Part shown: in pieces, positions 33,933 through 42,142 of the stretch | Layout of the letters: every line of letters begins with the position of its first letter | How positions within the stretch are numbered: position 1 is the first letter of the stretch | Origin: Loktanella sp. S4079 | GTDB lineage: Bacteria > Pseudomonadota > Alphaproteobacteria > Rhodobacterales > Rhodobacteraceae | NCBI RefSeq assembly: GCF_000967725.1 | Contig: NZ_JXYE01000006.1 | Location: 62,001-126,000, forward strand | Reading direction: 5' to 3' | DNA: 64,000 nucleotides | Notes under the pieces: generated by a model | The model's database searches: none | Told to the model about the DNA's origin: nothing | Seen by the model: the letters and a program-made list of their open reading frames with translations, nothing else | Program-made: the position numbers and the translations under genes

Positions 33933-35381
33933 ATGATGGTTATGGATGATACGCGGGGGCTCTCGATTAGTGTCGACGGTATCACGTTAGTTGTCGACCT
34001 CGACGACACCTTGGTTCACACGGATATGCTGCTTGAGACGTTTTGGGCGGCCTTGTCTGTGCGTTGGATGAATATCGTGCCGGCGACCCGCGCGCTGATC
34101 AAAGGCAAAGCAGCGTTTAAGCGGGAATTGGAACAGTTGGGTCCGATTGACCCCAATTTACTACCCTACAATCAAGAAGTGATCCGTCATATCAAAGAAT
34201 GGCGCAACCGCGGAGGGCGCACGGCGTTGGTGTCAGCGTCGGATCAGCGATTGGTCAGCCAGATTGCGACGTATTTGGATCTGTTCGACGATGTTTGCGG
34301 CTCTGACGGGGTGCGTAATCTAAAGGGTCCGAATAAGGCGGCTTATCTCAATGAAACCTACGGCAAGGGCTGTTTCGTCTATATCGGCGATGCCGAGGCA
34401 GATTTGGACATTTGGCGCGATTCAGCCTGTGCCGTGACTGTCGATGTGTCCCCGTCACTGGCCGCGCGCGTTGATGATCAGGCCCCGCAAAGCACCCACC
34501 TAAAAACCCGTGAGGGCCGGGTGAAACCGCTGCTCAAGGCGATGCGCCCGCATCAATGGCTCAAGAATGTCTTGGTGTTTTTGCCGATGCTTGCGGCCCA
34601 TCAGTTTACGGCTTTGACCATTGGGCAATCGTTGCTTGCCTTTGTTGTGTTTAGTTTGGTTGCCTCCTCTGTTTACCTGCTGAATGATCTGTTGGATTTG
34701 GCGGCGGACCGGGTGCATCCGCGCAAGAAGCGCAGACCATTTGCAAGCGGTACATTGCCATTGATGTGGGGGACCATACTAGCGCCCGCGCTGTTGGTTG
34801 TCGGATTTGGGCTGGCGCTGTTTTTGAATATCCAATTCGTCGGCGTGATGCTGTTTTACTACGCGGTCACCACGGCCTATTCGTTTTTCCTAAAACGGGC
34901 ACTGATTGTCGATATTTGCACCCTTGCGGGGCTTTATACACTGCGGATTATCGCTGGAGCGGCGGCGACGGGTATTCCGTTGTCCGTTTGGTTGCTGGCG
35001 TTTTCAATGTTCTTTTTCCTATCGCTGGCTGCGATGAAACGTCAGGCCGAGCTGAAGCGGCAGGGGCAGCGAAAGGCACATGGACGTAGTTATGAAATTG
35101 ATGACCTGCCTTTAATTGCGAATATGGCGGTTTCGTCGGGGTATGTTTCGGTGCTTGTTATGGCGTTGTATTTGAACACAGACGCAGTTGCGGGGCTTTA
35201 TGCCAATCCGACCCCGCTATGGGGGATATGTCTGGTATTGTTGTATTGGCTGAGCCGGATGGTCATGATTTCCCATCGCGGATGGATGCATGATGACCCG
35301 GTTGTTTTCGCCGCACGTGATCGGATTTCGATCATATGCGCGCTGTGTATTTTTGGGTTTGCCATTGCAGGAACAGTGTAG
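33933..35381 (+). CDS. HAD phosphatase-UbiA prenyltransferase fusion (DPPR synthase-like)
   Basis: 482 residues. Residues 15-185 are a HAD domain with all four motifs: DLDDT (Asp22, Asp24), Ser101 in LVSAS, Lys135 in GPNK and GDAEAD (Asp153, Asp157). Residues about 200-482 are a UbiA domain: MRPHQWLKNVLVFLPM, the prenyl-diphosphate-binding NDLLDLAADR (Asn251 to Asp259), and about eight membrane helices. The UbiA part matches decaprenyl-phosphate 5-phosphoribosyltransferase (Rv3806c-like), moving ribose-5-phosphate from PRPP to polyprenyl phosphate. The fused HAD domain could supply the next dephosphorylation. Followed by gtrA, dprE1- and dprE2-like genes with overlapping ends. Confidence 0.85.
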   Translation: MMVMDDTRGLSISVDGITLVVDLDDTLVHTDMLLETFWAALSVRWMNIVPATRALIKGKAAFKRELEQLGPIDPNLLPYNQEVIRHIKEWRNRGGRTALVSASDQRLVSQIATYLDLFDDVCGSDGVRNLKGPNKAAYLNETYGKGCFVYIGDAEADLDIWRDSACAVTVDVSPSLAARVDDQAPQSTHLKTREGRVKPLLKAMRPHQWLKNVLVFLPMLAAHQFTALTIGQSLLAFVVFSLVASSVYLLNDLLDLAADRVHPRKKRRPFASGTLPLMWGTILAPALLVVGFGLALFLNIQFVGVMLFYYAVTTAYSFFLKRALIVDICTLAGLYTLRIIAGAAATGIPLSVWLLAFSMFFFLSLAAMKRQAELKRQGQRKAHGRSYEIDDLPLIANMAVSSGYVSVLVMALYLNTDAVAGLYANPTPLWGICLVLLYWLSRMVMISHRGWMHDDPVVFAARDRISIICALCIFGFAIAGTV

Positions 35382-35803
35382 TGAGCCGGGTATCGCATTT
35401 GGGTCTCTATGTGGCCTTTGCAATTGTCGCGACCGTTGCCAATCTGGCGATGCAGCGGCTGGTTTTGGGCATCAATGACGGTGTCATTGGTTTTGCCGTA
35501 GCGGTATTTATGGGAACTTTGGTCGGGCTAGTGATCAAATATATCTTGGACAAACGCTGGATATTCGAGGATCGCTCGACCGGGGCGGCGGCCCATGGCA
35601 AGAAGTTCATGTTGTATAGTGCAATGGGGCTGATCACGACGGCGATTTTCTGGATCACGGAATCCGCATTTTGGTTTATCTGGCACACGGATGCCATGCG
35701 CGAACTGGGTGCCGTCATTGGATTGGCGATTGGTTATACGGTGAAATATCAACTGGATCGCAATTTTGTATTCACAGATGTGGAAAGCACCAAACCCGCA
35801 TGA
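35381..35803 (+). CDS. GtrA family membrane protein
   Basis: 140 residues from a GTG at 35381 that overlaps the previous stop (TAGTG). Four membrane helices with the GtrA pattern: HLGLYVAFAIVATVANLAMQRL, FAVAVFMGTLVGLVIKYILDKRWIF and a final GYTVKYQLDRNFVF. GtrA proteins are proposed to flip or scaffold polyprenyl-phosphate sugars; the mycobacterial homologue Rv3789 sits beside dprE1/dprE2 in the same order. It overlaps the next gene (ATGA). Confidence 0.87.
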   Translation: MSRVSHLGLYVAFAIVATVANLAMQRLVLGINDGVIGFAVAVFMGTLVGLVIKYILDKRWIFEDRSTGAAAHGKKFMLYSAMGLITTAIFWITESAFWFIWHTDAMRELGAVIGLAIGYTVKYQLDRNFVFTDVESTKPA

Positions 35804-37134
35804 TGAAGACATCAGAATTGATGGGGTGGGGGCGTTATCCCCGACGGCCCGGGCCGCTGGGTCAACCGCGCGATGAACGTCAGCTGAGCGCCTATGTCGG
35901 GCTGGGCGGCGTGGTCGCACGCGGAAATGGCCGGGCTTATGGTGATGCGGCGATTGGCGCGGCGGCCACGGTTGATATGCGTGCGCTTAACCGCATGATA
36001 TCATTTGATCCGGAGACTGGTGTGCTTGTCGCTGAGGCTGGGGTGATCCTTGGGGATGTGATTGACGCGTATTTGCCTCGTGGCTGGTTTCCCTATGTCA
36101 CGCCGGGCACAAAATTTGTATCGCTTGGCGGGGCTATTGCTTCCGATGTTCATGGCAAAAACCACCATAGCGAAGGATCATTCGGGGCCTTTGTCGATTG
36201 GGTCGACGTTATGGATGCCGAAGGGCAAGTGCAGCGCGCAAGCCGCCATGAGAACCCCGATTTATTTGCGTGGACGGTTGGTGGCATGGGGCTGACAGGT
36301 GTCATCGTGCGCGCGGCAATTCGGTTGCGCCCAATCGAGAGCGCTTGGATCAAGCAAGAGACAATCGTTGCCAAGAACCTGCAGGCAGCCATCGAAACAT
36401 TTGAAAGCGCGAAGAGCACGACCTATTCTGTCGCATGGATTGATTGTCTGGCCTCGGGCGCAGATTTGGGGCGTTCGCTGGTCATGTTGGGTGAACATGC
36501 GGGTGCGGCAGAGCTGCCCCATCAACACCGTTTGCGCCCATTCGATAGCCCCGTGCGGGGCAAGAAATCTGTGCCTTTTGATGCGCCGGGATTTGCCTTG
36601 AACAGCCTGACGGTCAAGGCGTTCAATGCGCTTTACTGGCGTAAGGGGCAACGCGCCCAAGGGACCAGCTATGTTGATTGGGATAGCTATTTCTATCCAC
36701 TTGATGCGGTTTTGGGTTGGAACAGGATCTACGGCAGACGTGGGTTCTTGCAGTATCAATGTGTCCTGCCGCTCTCGGCATCCAAAGTGGGACTGACCGA
36801 GATGCTGCAAGAGACGGCACGCACTGGGCAGGGATCATTCTTGGCTGTGCTCAAACGATTTGGGGCGCAAGACAGTAAATTTTCATTTCCCATGGAAGGT
36901 TACACACTGGCGCTGGATTTTCCGGCGAATGCGCGCAGCCTCGCGCTTTTGGATCGGCTGGACGCGATCACTGTCGCGCATGGTGGGCGGGTATATCTGG
37001 CCAAAGATGCCCGGACTGCTGCGACGACATTGCACTGCGCCGATCCACGGGCAACTGCATATGCGCAGATGCGCGAAGAGACAGGGCTAAGCACTCAATT
37101 TGCCTCGGCTCAATCAGAAAGGCTTTTGTTATGA
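35800..37134 (+). CDS. DprE1-like FAD-dependent decaprenylphosphoryl-ribose 2'-oxidase
   Basis: 444 residues from the ATG overlapping the gtrA stop. Vanillyl-alcohol-oxidase-type FAD domain: GWGRYPRRPG at the start, VVARGNGRAYGDAAI, TPGTKFVSLGGAIASDVHGKNHH (His118 onward) and SFGAFVDWVDVMDAEG, closely matching DprE1. The C-terminal substrate domain has SFPMEGYTLALDFP and YLAKDARTAA (Lys402). It would oxidise the 2'-OH of polyprenyl-phosphoryl ribose. The position of the Cys that benzothiazinones attack in mycobacterial DprE1 is Ala371 here. It overlaps the reductase gene (ATGA). Confidence 0.87.
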   Translation: MMKTSELMGWGRYPRRPGPLGQPRDERQLSAYVGLGGVVARGNGRAYGDAAIGAAATVDMRALNRMISFDPETGVLVAEAGVILGDVIDAYLPRGWFPYVTPGTKFVSLGGAIASDVHGKNHHSEGSFGAFVDWVDVMDAEGQVQRASRHENPDLFAWTVGGMGLTGVIVRAAIRLRPIESAWIKQETIVAKNLQAAIETFESAKSTTYSVAWIDCLASGADLGRSLVMLGEHAGAAELPHQHRLRPFDSPVRGKKSVPFDAPGFALNSLTVKAFNALYWRKGQRAQGTSYVDWDSYFYPLDAVLGWNRIYGRRGFLQYQCVLPLSASKVGLTEMLQETARTGQGSFLAVLKRFGAQDSKFSFPMEGYTLALDFPANARSLALLDRLDAITVAHGGRVYLAKDARTAATTLHCADPRATAYAQMREETGLSTQFASAQSERLLL

Positions 37135-37877
37135 CCACAGCGATACTGGACCCGGTTTTGATTTTAGGGGGCGGTTCGGACATCGGGCTGGCGATTGCGC
37201 ATCGTTTTGCCAAAGCGGGCTATCCGATTGTTTTGGCCGCGCGTGATGTTGAAAAGCTGGAGGGAAATCGTGCTGACATGGCGTTGCGCCACAATGTCGA
37301 AGTGACAACAGCAACATTTGACGTGCTCGATACAGCGGCGATGCCGGGGTTCATCGCAGGGTTGGATCATACCCCCGGAACGGTGGTGTCCGTCATTGGT
37401 GCGATGGGTGAACAAGATCAGAGCGAAGCTGATCCAGAGGCCGCAGCGATGGTCATGCGCGCGAATTATGAAGGACCGGCGTTGATTATGGGAATGTTTG
37501 CCGCGCAGATGGAAGAGGCGGGGCATGGGGTTCTGGTTGGTGTTTCTTCGGTTGCGGGTGACCGGGGGCGGGCGGCCAACTATATCTATGGATCGGCAAA
37601 GGCCGGCTTTACTGCATTTCTTTCAGGTCTGCGAAATCGGCTGGCGAAACGCGGTGTCCATGTGCTGACTGTAAAGCCCGGGTTTGTCGCGACCCGCATG
37701 ACCGAAGGTATGGACCTGCCCAAGGCCTTGACTGCCGCGCCTGAAGAAGTGGGCGAAAAGGTCTTTGACGCGGTGCAGGCGCGTCGGAACGTAATTTATG
37801 TGCGGTCCATTTGGTGGCTGATTATGCTGATTATTCGTTCAATCCCGGAGCGGATTTTCAAGAAAATGAGCCTGTGA
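37131..37877 (+). CDS. DprE2-like SDR (decaprenylphosphoryl 2-keto-pentose reductase)
   Basis: 248 residues: cofactor motif ILGGGSDIGLAIA, VVLAARD-type second strand, Ser in VGVSSVAGDRG and YIYGSAKAGF (Tyr-x-x-x-Lys). The C-terminal NVIYVRSIWWLIMLIIRSIPERIF is the amphipathic/hydrophobic tail typical of DprE2. It would reduce the 2-keto intermediate to polyprenyl-phosphoryl arabinofuranose. ATGA overlap with the DprE1-like gene strongly supports a joint reaction. Confidence 0.87.
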   Translation: MTTAILDPVLILGGGSDIGLAIAHRFAKAGYPIVLAARDVEKLEGNRADMALRHNVEVTTATFDVLDTAAMPGFIAGLDHTPGTVVSVIGAMGEQDQSEADPEAAAMVMRANYEGPALIMGMFAAQMEEAGHGVLVGVSSVAGDRGRAANYIYGSAKAGFTAFLSGLRNRLAKRGVHVLTVKPGFVATRMTEGMDLPKALTAAPEEVGEKVFDAVQARRNVIYVRSIWWLIMLIIRSIPERIFKKMSL

Positions 37878-37878
37878 G

Positions 37879-38847
37879 ATGGTTCAACTGGCCGCAGATC
37901 CTGTCGCCACGATTGTAATTGCTGCGTATAATGCGCAAGCGACCATTCTGCGGGCGCTGCGGTCTGCCAGTGCGCAAACTGCACCCGTTGAAATTGTTGT
38001 GGTCGATGATTGCTCTGGCGATGATACGTTTCGCATCGCATCAGAGTATGCCCAGACGGATCGTCGGGTGACGGTTCTGCGCCATGCTGAAAACAAGGGT
38101 CCGGCGGCAGCGCGCAATTTGGCAATTGCGAATAGCAGCGCGCCGTGGATTGCGGTGCTGGATGCGGATGATCACATGGCCAGTGATCGGATAGCGCGGT
38201 TGATCGCGTTGGCGGATGATGTCGACCTACTAGCGGATGATCTGTATCGCGTGACCGATGAAGACCTGCTGGCAACGTCCAAACGGTTGTGGAGCAAAAT
38301 TGACATTGGCGCGGTGGATATTAGCTTTGCATCCTTTGTGAACGGCAACCGTCGTGGCCGACACGGTGATCGCGGTGAATTGGGTTTTGTTAAACCGCTG
38401 ATGCGGCGATCGTTTTTTGCAAAAAACGATCTGGCTTACGATCCTGCCCTGCGATTGGCCGAGGATTATTTGCTATATGCGCGGGCTTTGGCGGCGGGTG
38501 CCCGGATGCGCCTGATTGACCCTTGCGGATATTTCGCGGTTTATCGCGCGGATTCGCTGAGCTCGCAGCATAGTACCGCAGATTTGGGCGCTATTGTTGC
38601 GGCAGATCAGGCGTTGGCATTGCTGCCCGGATTGGCAGAGGCTGATCGCGCGGAACTCCGATTGCATCGTTTGGACGCCCGCAAGGAATGGGCATGGCGG
38701 CGATTGATTGATGCGGTGCATGAACGCGATTTCGGCGCGATGACCCGCTTGATCGTGGAACCACCGCGCGTATCGCTATCGCTTGCTGGCAAGCTCTTTG
38801 AGCAGCTTTGGTTGCGCAGTTTGCGAAGGCTGAAACTGTCTAGTTAG
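37879..38847 (+). CDS. Glycosyltransferase family 2, ExoO/ExoW-like
   Basis: 322 residues: IVIAAYNAQATILRALRSASAQ, EIVVVDDCSGDDTF, NKGPAAARNLAI and IAVLDADDHM (DxD-type). The C-terminal half contains GELGFVKPLMRR and LAEDYLLYARALAAGA. It begins one base after the DprE2-like stop, so it is probably in the same transcript, and it shares its whole layout with the gene at 51115 (a likely paralogue). Sugar donor unknown. Its end overlaps the convergent 691-residue gene by 8 bases. Confidence 0.88.
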   Translation: MVQLAADPVATIVIAAYNAQATILRALRSASAQTAPVEIVVVDDCSGDDTFRIASEYAQTDRRVTVLRHAENKGPAAARNLAIANSSAPWIAVLDADDHMASDRIARLIALADDVDLLADDLYRVTDEDLLATSKRLWSKIDIGAVDISFASFVNGNRRGRHGDRGELGFVKPLMRRSFFAKNDLAYDPALRLAEDYLLYARALAAGARMRLIDPCGYFAVYRADSLSSQHSTADLGAIVAADQALALLPGLAEADRAELRLHRLDARKEWAWRRLIDAVHERDFGAMTRLIVEPPRVSLSLAGKLFEQLWLRSLRRLKLSS

Positions 38848-40915
38848 CGCCGCGCAGTTCTTCGACGCGTTGTTCAAATTGACGTTGCTCGAAAGGGTTA
38901 TCGACGAGGTATACCTCGACCCAACCTGAAGCATTCGACCGAACATCAGAGCCAGAGAAGCGTGCGGGGCGATCCAAGTAGAACCCCGCAGTACCGATCA
39001 GGCAGTTGTTATATTCAGAACGCAAAGTGTCACAAAGATCCTTGAGCGCGACAAGAAATGCGCGGCGTTCTTCTGCGGTTTGATGTGTCCGGCTTTCAGC
39101 CAGATCGGGCACAAAAGCTGAGACAAACTCTCCATTGTTGATCCGGGTGACGTCGCCAATGGAATAGTTCGGGATATAGGCAAAGTCTGCACGTATTTGG
39201 TATTCACCATCGCCAGAATCATGGACCGTCGTCCGAAAAATTTTGCATTGCGTTGCGATCTCAATGAGCGTGTCTTCGCAATAGCGCATCATGTAACGTG
39301 GTGCTCGCATAATTGCGTAGGTGTAGCGTTGGTCTTCGGGTGGTGTGGCTTCACCTTCGGTCAAAAGTTCATCAAGTGTGATCCGCGACTGAAAACTGAC
39401 ACGACGCTCAGCGTTTAGATCAGTTAGGCTGACTTTGCTCTCTACGTCATTGCTGTTCATGATCCGGTCGCCGAATGAGCGGCGCTGGCCCGAGATTTCA
39501 GTTTCAACAACTTCGGAGGTCTCGCTGAGAACCAGAGCCTCTGGCAAGACCATTGAATGATGGCCGCCAACCGCCGCCTCGACGCGTTGCGTGTAGTGGC
39601 TGATGATTTGGTTTTCTCGTTCTTGGGGTGTGCCAGTGATGTATTCGTAACGACTTGGCAGGTGAACTGTTGTGGCCGTGTCACCGAGAACAATTGGATT
39701 ATCTGGTGCATCACCAACAAGAATTGCACCCGTGCGATCGGCAGAGATTAGGTTGGCGTTTGCGCTGAATCCAAAGGTCTGGGTGAACCAATGATTGTAG
39801 GAATCGAACCCTTTATCCTGTCCAAACAAAAGGTTACCGTCCAGAGTGTTCCCGTTCTTTGCACCTGTCCAGGCACCCCAGCTAATGTTTGGTTCACGGA
39901 ATGGGCGGGCCATGCAGTCGATGTCGCCGGGTTGTCCACGAAAGTCATAGAATTGGGTGTTATTCGCCTCTCGGCTGGGGGTAAGTGATTCAAAAGTAGC
40001 TGATCCAATATTGCCCGTGACGCCAGATGCGCCACCGATCATCGCGATATGGGCAATATCCACGCCCGGTGCTGCATGGATATTCCACAGTGCGCCACCT
40101 GCTTTTTGCAATGCCAGATAGAGCGGTCCTGAGGTGTCAGTGATCAAGACATCAACAACGTTGATATGGCCGCGCGGGACCGAGATCATCCCTGGGGTGT
40201 GGCCATCGTCGAGAGCATCTCTTGCAGCCTTATTGATGATTTCGTTCGTGTTTGCAGTGTCCGTCCGTTGGATTGGAGCGTAGAAATTGGTGCGGCCGAT
40301 GTTGATGTTGACGAATTTTTGCGCGGCCCCAACCGGTTTTAATGTGCAGGTTTCGTTTGCATCGAATGTCTCAATCGCGCCGAGCGTTGAGCTTGGCCCA
40401 GTCGGGGTGAAATTTGCGTAAATGGTGTTCGTTGAAATCGGATTGCCCAACTGGCTGACTGCGTAACCTAGGCCGTAGCTGGGGCCCATACGCTCGGTAA
40501 CGCGTGGATCTGTCGAAGTTTGCTCTCGCCAATCGCGAGAGGGAGCGATCAGCGTGTTCCGCCTTTGCGCTTCGCGCTCTGCCAGCGTGTCTTGTGTCTT
40601 TGCTTGTTGGTTTTCGAAGGCAGATTCTAGCACCGCCTCGCCCAGACCAGACAGCGGGTTCATTTCGATTGTTGTCAGATCGTCGATTTTGGCGGTGATT
40701 GTTGTTTGCCACTCTTCAATTTTTCCCGAGCTGAACAGGCCATAGAAACCGCCACCCAATATCATCAGCAGACCAACAAGAAAGACATATCCGGCGATTA
40801 CCTTGTCTTTGCCACGTGTTTCGCCAACTGTTTCAATGGGTGATCCGTATTCCCCGGTGCGATTTTGAATGCGCTCAAGGCGTTTGGCAAAGTCGTTCTG
40901 GTGGTCGTCGTTCAT
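38840..40915 (-). CDS. Membrane-anchored periplasmic protein of unknown family
   Basis: 691 residues. A charged cytoplasmic N-terminus (1-38) is followed by one membrane helix (about 39-61, IAGYVFLVGLLMILGGGFYGLF) and a long soluble part, presumably periplasmic. The soluble part begins with a helical stretch (65-130) and then a mixed domain with TCTLKPVGA, VSVPRGH-like ISVPRGHINVVDVLITDTSGPLYLA, HIAMIGG and a cysteine-containing late section (RYCEDTLIEIATQCKIF, KDLCDTL, NNCLIG). I recognise no family. Position between two glycosyltransferase blocks suggests a role in polymer assembly, export or attachment. Confidence 0.75.
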   Translation of the reverse strand: MNDDHQNDFAKRLERIQNRTGEYGSPIETVGETRGKDKVIAGYVFLVGLLMILGGGFYGLFSSGKIEEWQTTITAKIDDLTTIEMNPLSGLGEAVLESAFENQQAKTQDTLAEREAQRRNTLIAPSRDWREQTSTDPRVTERMGPSYGLGYAVSQLGNPISTNTIYANFTPTGPSSTLGAIETFDANETCTLKPVGAAQKFVNINIGRTNFYAPIQRTDTANTNEIINKAARDALDDGHTPGMISVPRGHINVVDVLITDTSGPLYLALQKAGGALWNIHAAPGVDIAHIAMIGGASGVTGNIGSATFESLTPSREANNTQFYDFRGQPGDIDCMARPFREPNISWGAWTGAKNGNTLDGNLLFGQDKGFDSYNHWFTQTFGFSANANLISADRTGAILVGDAPDNPIVLGDTATTVHLPSRYEYITGTPQERENQIISHYTQRVEAAVGGHHSMVLPEALVLSETSEVVETEISGQRRSFGDRIMNSNDVESKVSLTDLNAERRVSFQSRITLDELLTEGEATPPEDQRYTYAIMRAPRYMMRYCEDTLIEIATQCKIFRTTVHDSGDGEYQIRADFAYIPNYSIGDVTRINNGEFVSAFVPDLAESRTHQTAEERRAFLVALKDLCDTLRSEYNNCLIGTAGFYLDRPARFSGSDVRSNASGWVEVYLVDNPFEQRQFEQRVEELRGAN

Positions 40916-40993
40916 TCAAGGCACTCGCGGTTATACTAGGCGATCTAATATTCTTGTGATCAGCCGTAGGGGTAGCAACGCCCGTGTCGAATG

Positions 40994-42142
40994 TCACGAT
41001 GCCGAGGCGATAATTTTGGCGATAAAACTGCGCGTGTCTTCAGGCGTTTCGACAAATGTCGCCATTGGAAGCGAAAGCAGGGCATTGGCCTTGGCTGCGA
41101 TCTGTGCGCGGTCGTTCACGAGAGTTTGGATAAGCGCGGGGACGGTTTCTTGGGCGGGTGCGTCGAACTGCCAGCCTGCGCCCCACGATTGTACGATGCG
41201 CCCAGTTTCTGTGCCGTTCAACGTGATGGCAGGCACGCCGAAATATCCGCCCTCATACAGTCGATTTGGAATTTGCCAGACAGAGTTATGCCCGGCTTCG
41301 TACCAATCTGTTGCCCATACCACATCGATACTGCTGTAAATGGCCGCTAAATCCTGCGCGCCGTTATAGGGCCCGTGATAGGTGACGCCCGGCGCATCTT
41401 TGATATCGCCGCCGAAGTCTGGAAAGACATTCTGTGCCGGATAGCCATGGATGTGAATTTCGACATTTGGTGCGAAATCGCGACCGATTTGTTTAAGAAG
41501 TTCAAGAGATTTGCAGCACCGCAGATTGCCGATCCACCCGATTTTGAGCGCGGTGTCAGGGTTTGTACTGATTGCTGTTGGGCGTGGCGGCACGTCTGCG
41601 GGGTTTATGCGATTTTCAACAAGGATTTTTTGATAGGTTCCGGGGTGGTGGATATCGAAATACTGATCGACAAAGCGCTCGGAGGAATAGACCAGCGTAT
41701 CGCTCTTGCGGAGCAGTGCCCCTTCGAGCCGACGCAAGGCGGATGCGGCGCGTCCAGACCCGATCAGAAGCGCATGGATATCTAGGCATTCATAGACAAT
41801 CGGAACCCGTAGCCGATGTCGTAGCCGAAAGGCGTGTGCGCAGATCAGCATATCAAGGTTGCGGGCATAGAGCACGTCAATGTCGTGCAATTGGGGGATC
41901 GTACATGGCCGCATTGTTAGGCTTTTCACCACGGTGCCGAGCCGCGCCAGATAGCTGTTGTCGCGTGTTTCGCCCAAGGAAATCACATCGAATGGTGCGG
42001 GTTTTGGCTCGCCCCGATGGGGCATGATACCGATGACGGTGGCGCCTGCGGTTTGAAAGAACTGCGCGCGCCGACGCACGGCGGGTTCGTTCGCGTTATG
42101 GCCAAAGAACGCGATTGTGGCTCTGCTTGAGTTACCAGTCAT
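40994..42142 (-). CDS. Glycosyltransferase (GT-B fold, family 4-like)
   Basis: 382 residues: FFGHNANEPAVRRRAQFFQTAG at the start, VLYARNLDMLICAHAFRLRHR, VPIVYECLDIHALL, LKIGWIGNLRCCKSLELL and NRLYEGGYFGVPAITLNGTETGRIV near the C-terminal donor site. This is a GT-B layout with a GT4-type second domain. It overlaps the upstream GT2 gene by 11 bases and is 78 bases from the 691-residue gene, all on the minus strand. Acceptor and donor are unknown. Confidence 0.85.
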   Translation of the reverse strand: MTGNSSRATIAFFGHNANEPAVRRRAQFFQTAGATVIGIMPHRGEPKPAPFDVISLGETRDNSYLARLGTVVKSLTMRPCTIPQLHDIDVLYARNLDMLICAHAFRLRHRLRVPIVYECLDIHALLIGSGRAASALRRLEGALLRKSDTLVYSSERFVDQYFDIHHPGTYQKILVENRINPADVPPRPTAISTNPDTALKIGWIGNLRCCKSLELLKQIGRDFAPNVEIHIHGYPAQNVFPDFGGDIKDAPGVTYHGPYNGAQDLAAIYSSIDVVWATDWYEAGHNSVWQIPNRLYEGGYFGVPAITLNGTETGRIVQSWGAGWQFDAPAQETVPALIQTLVNDRAQIAAKANALLSLPMATFVETPEDTRSFIAKIIASAS

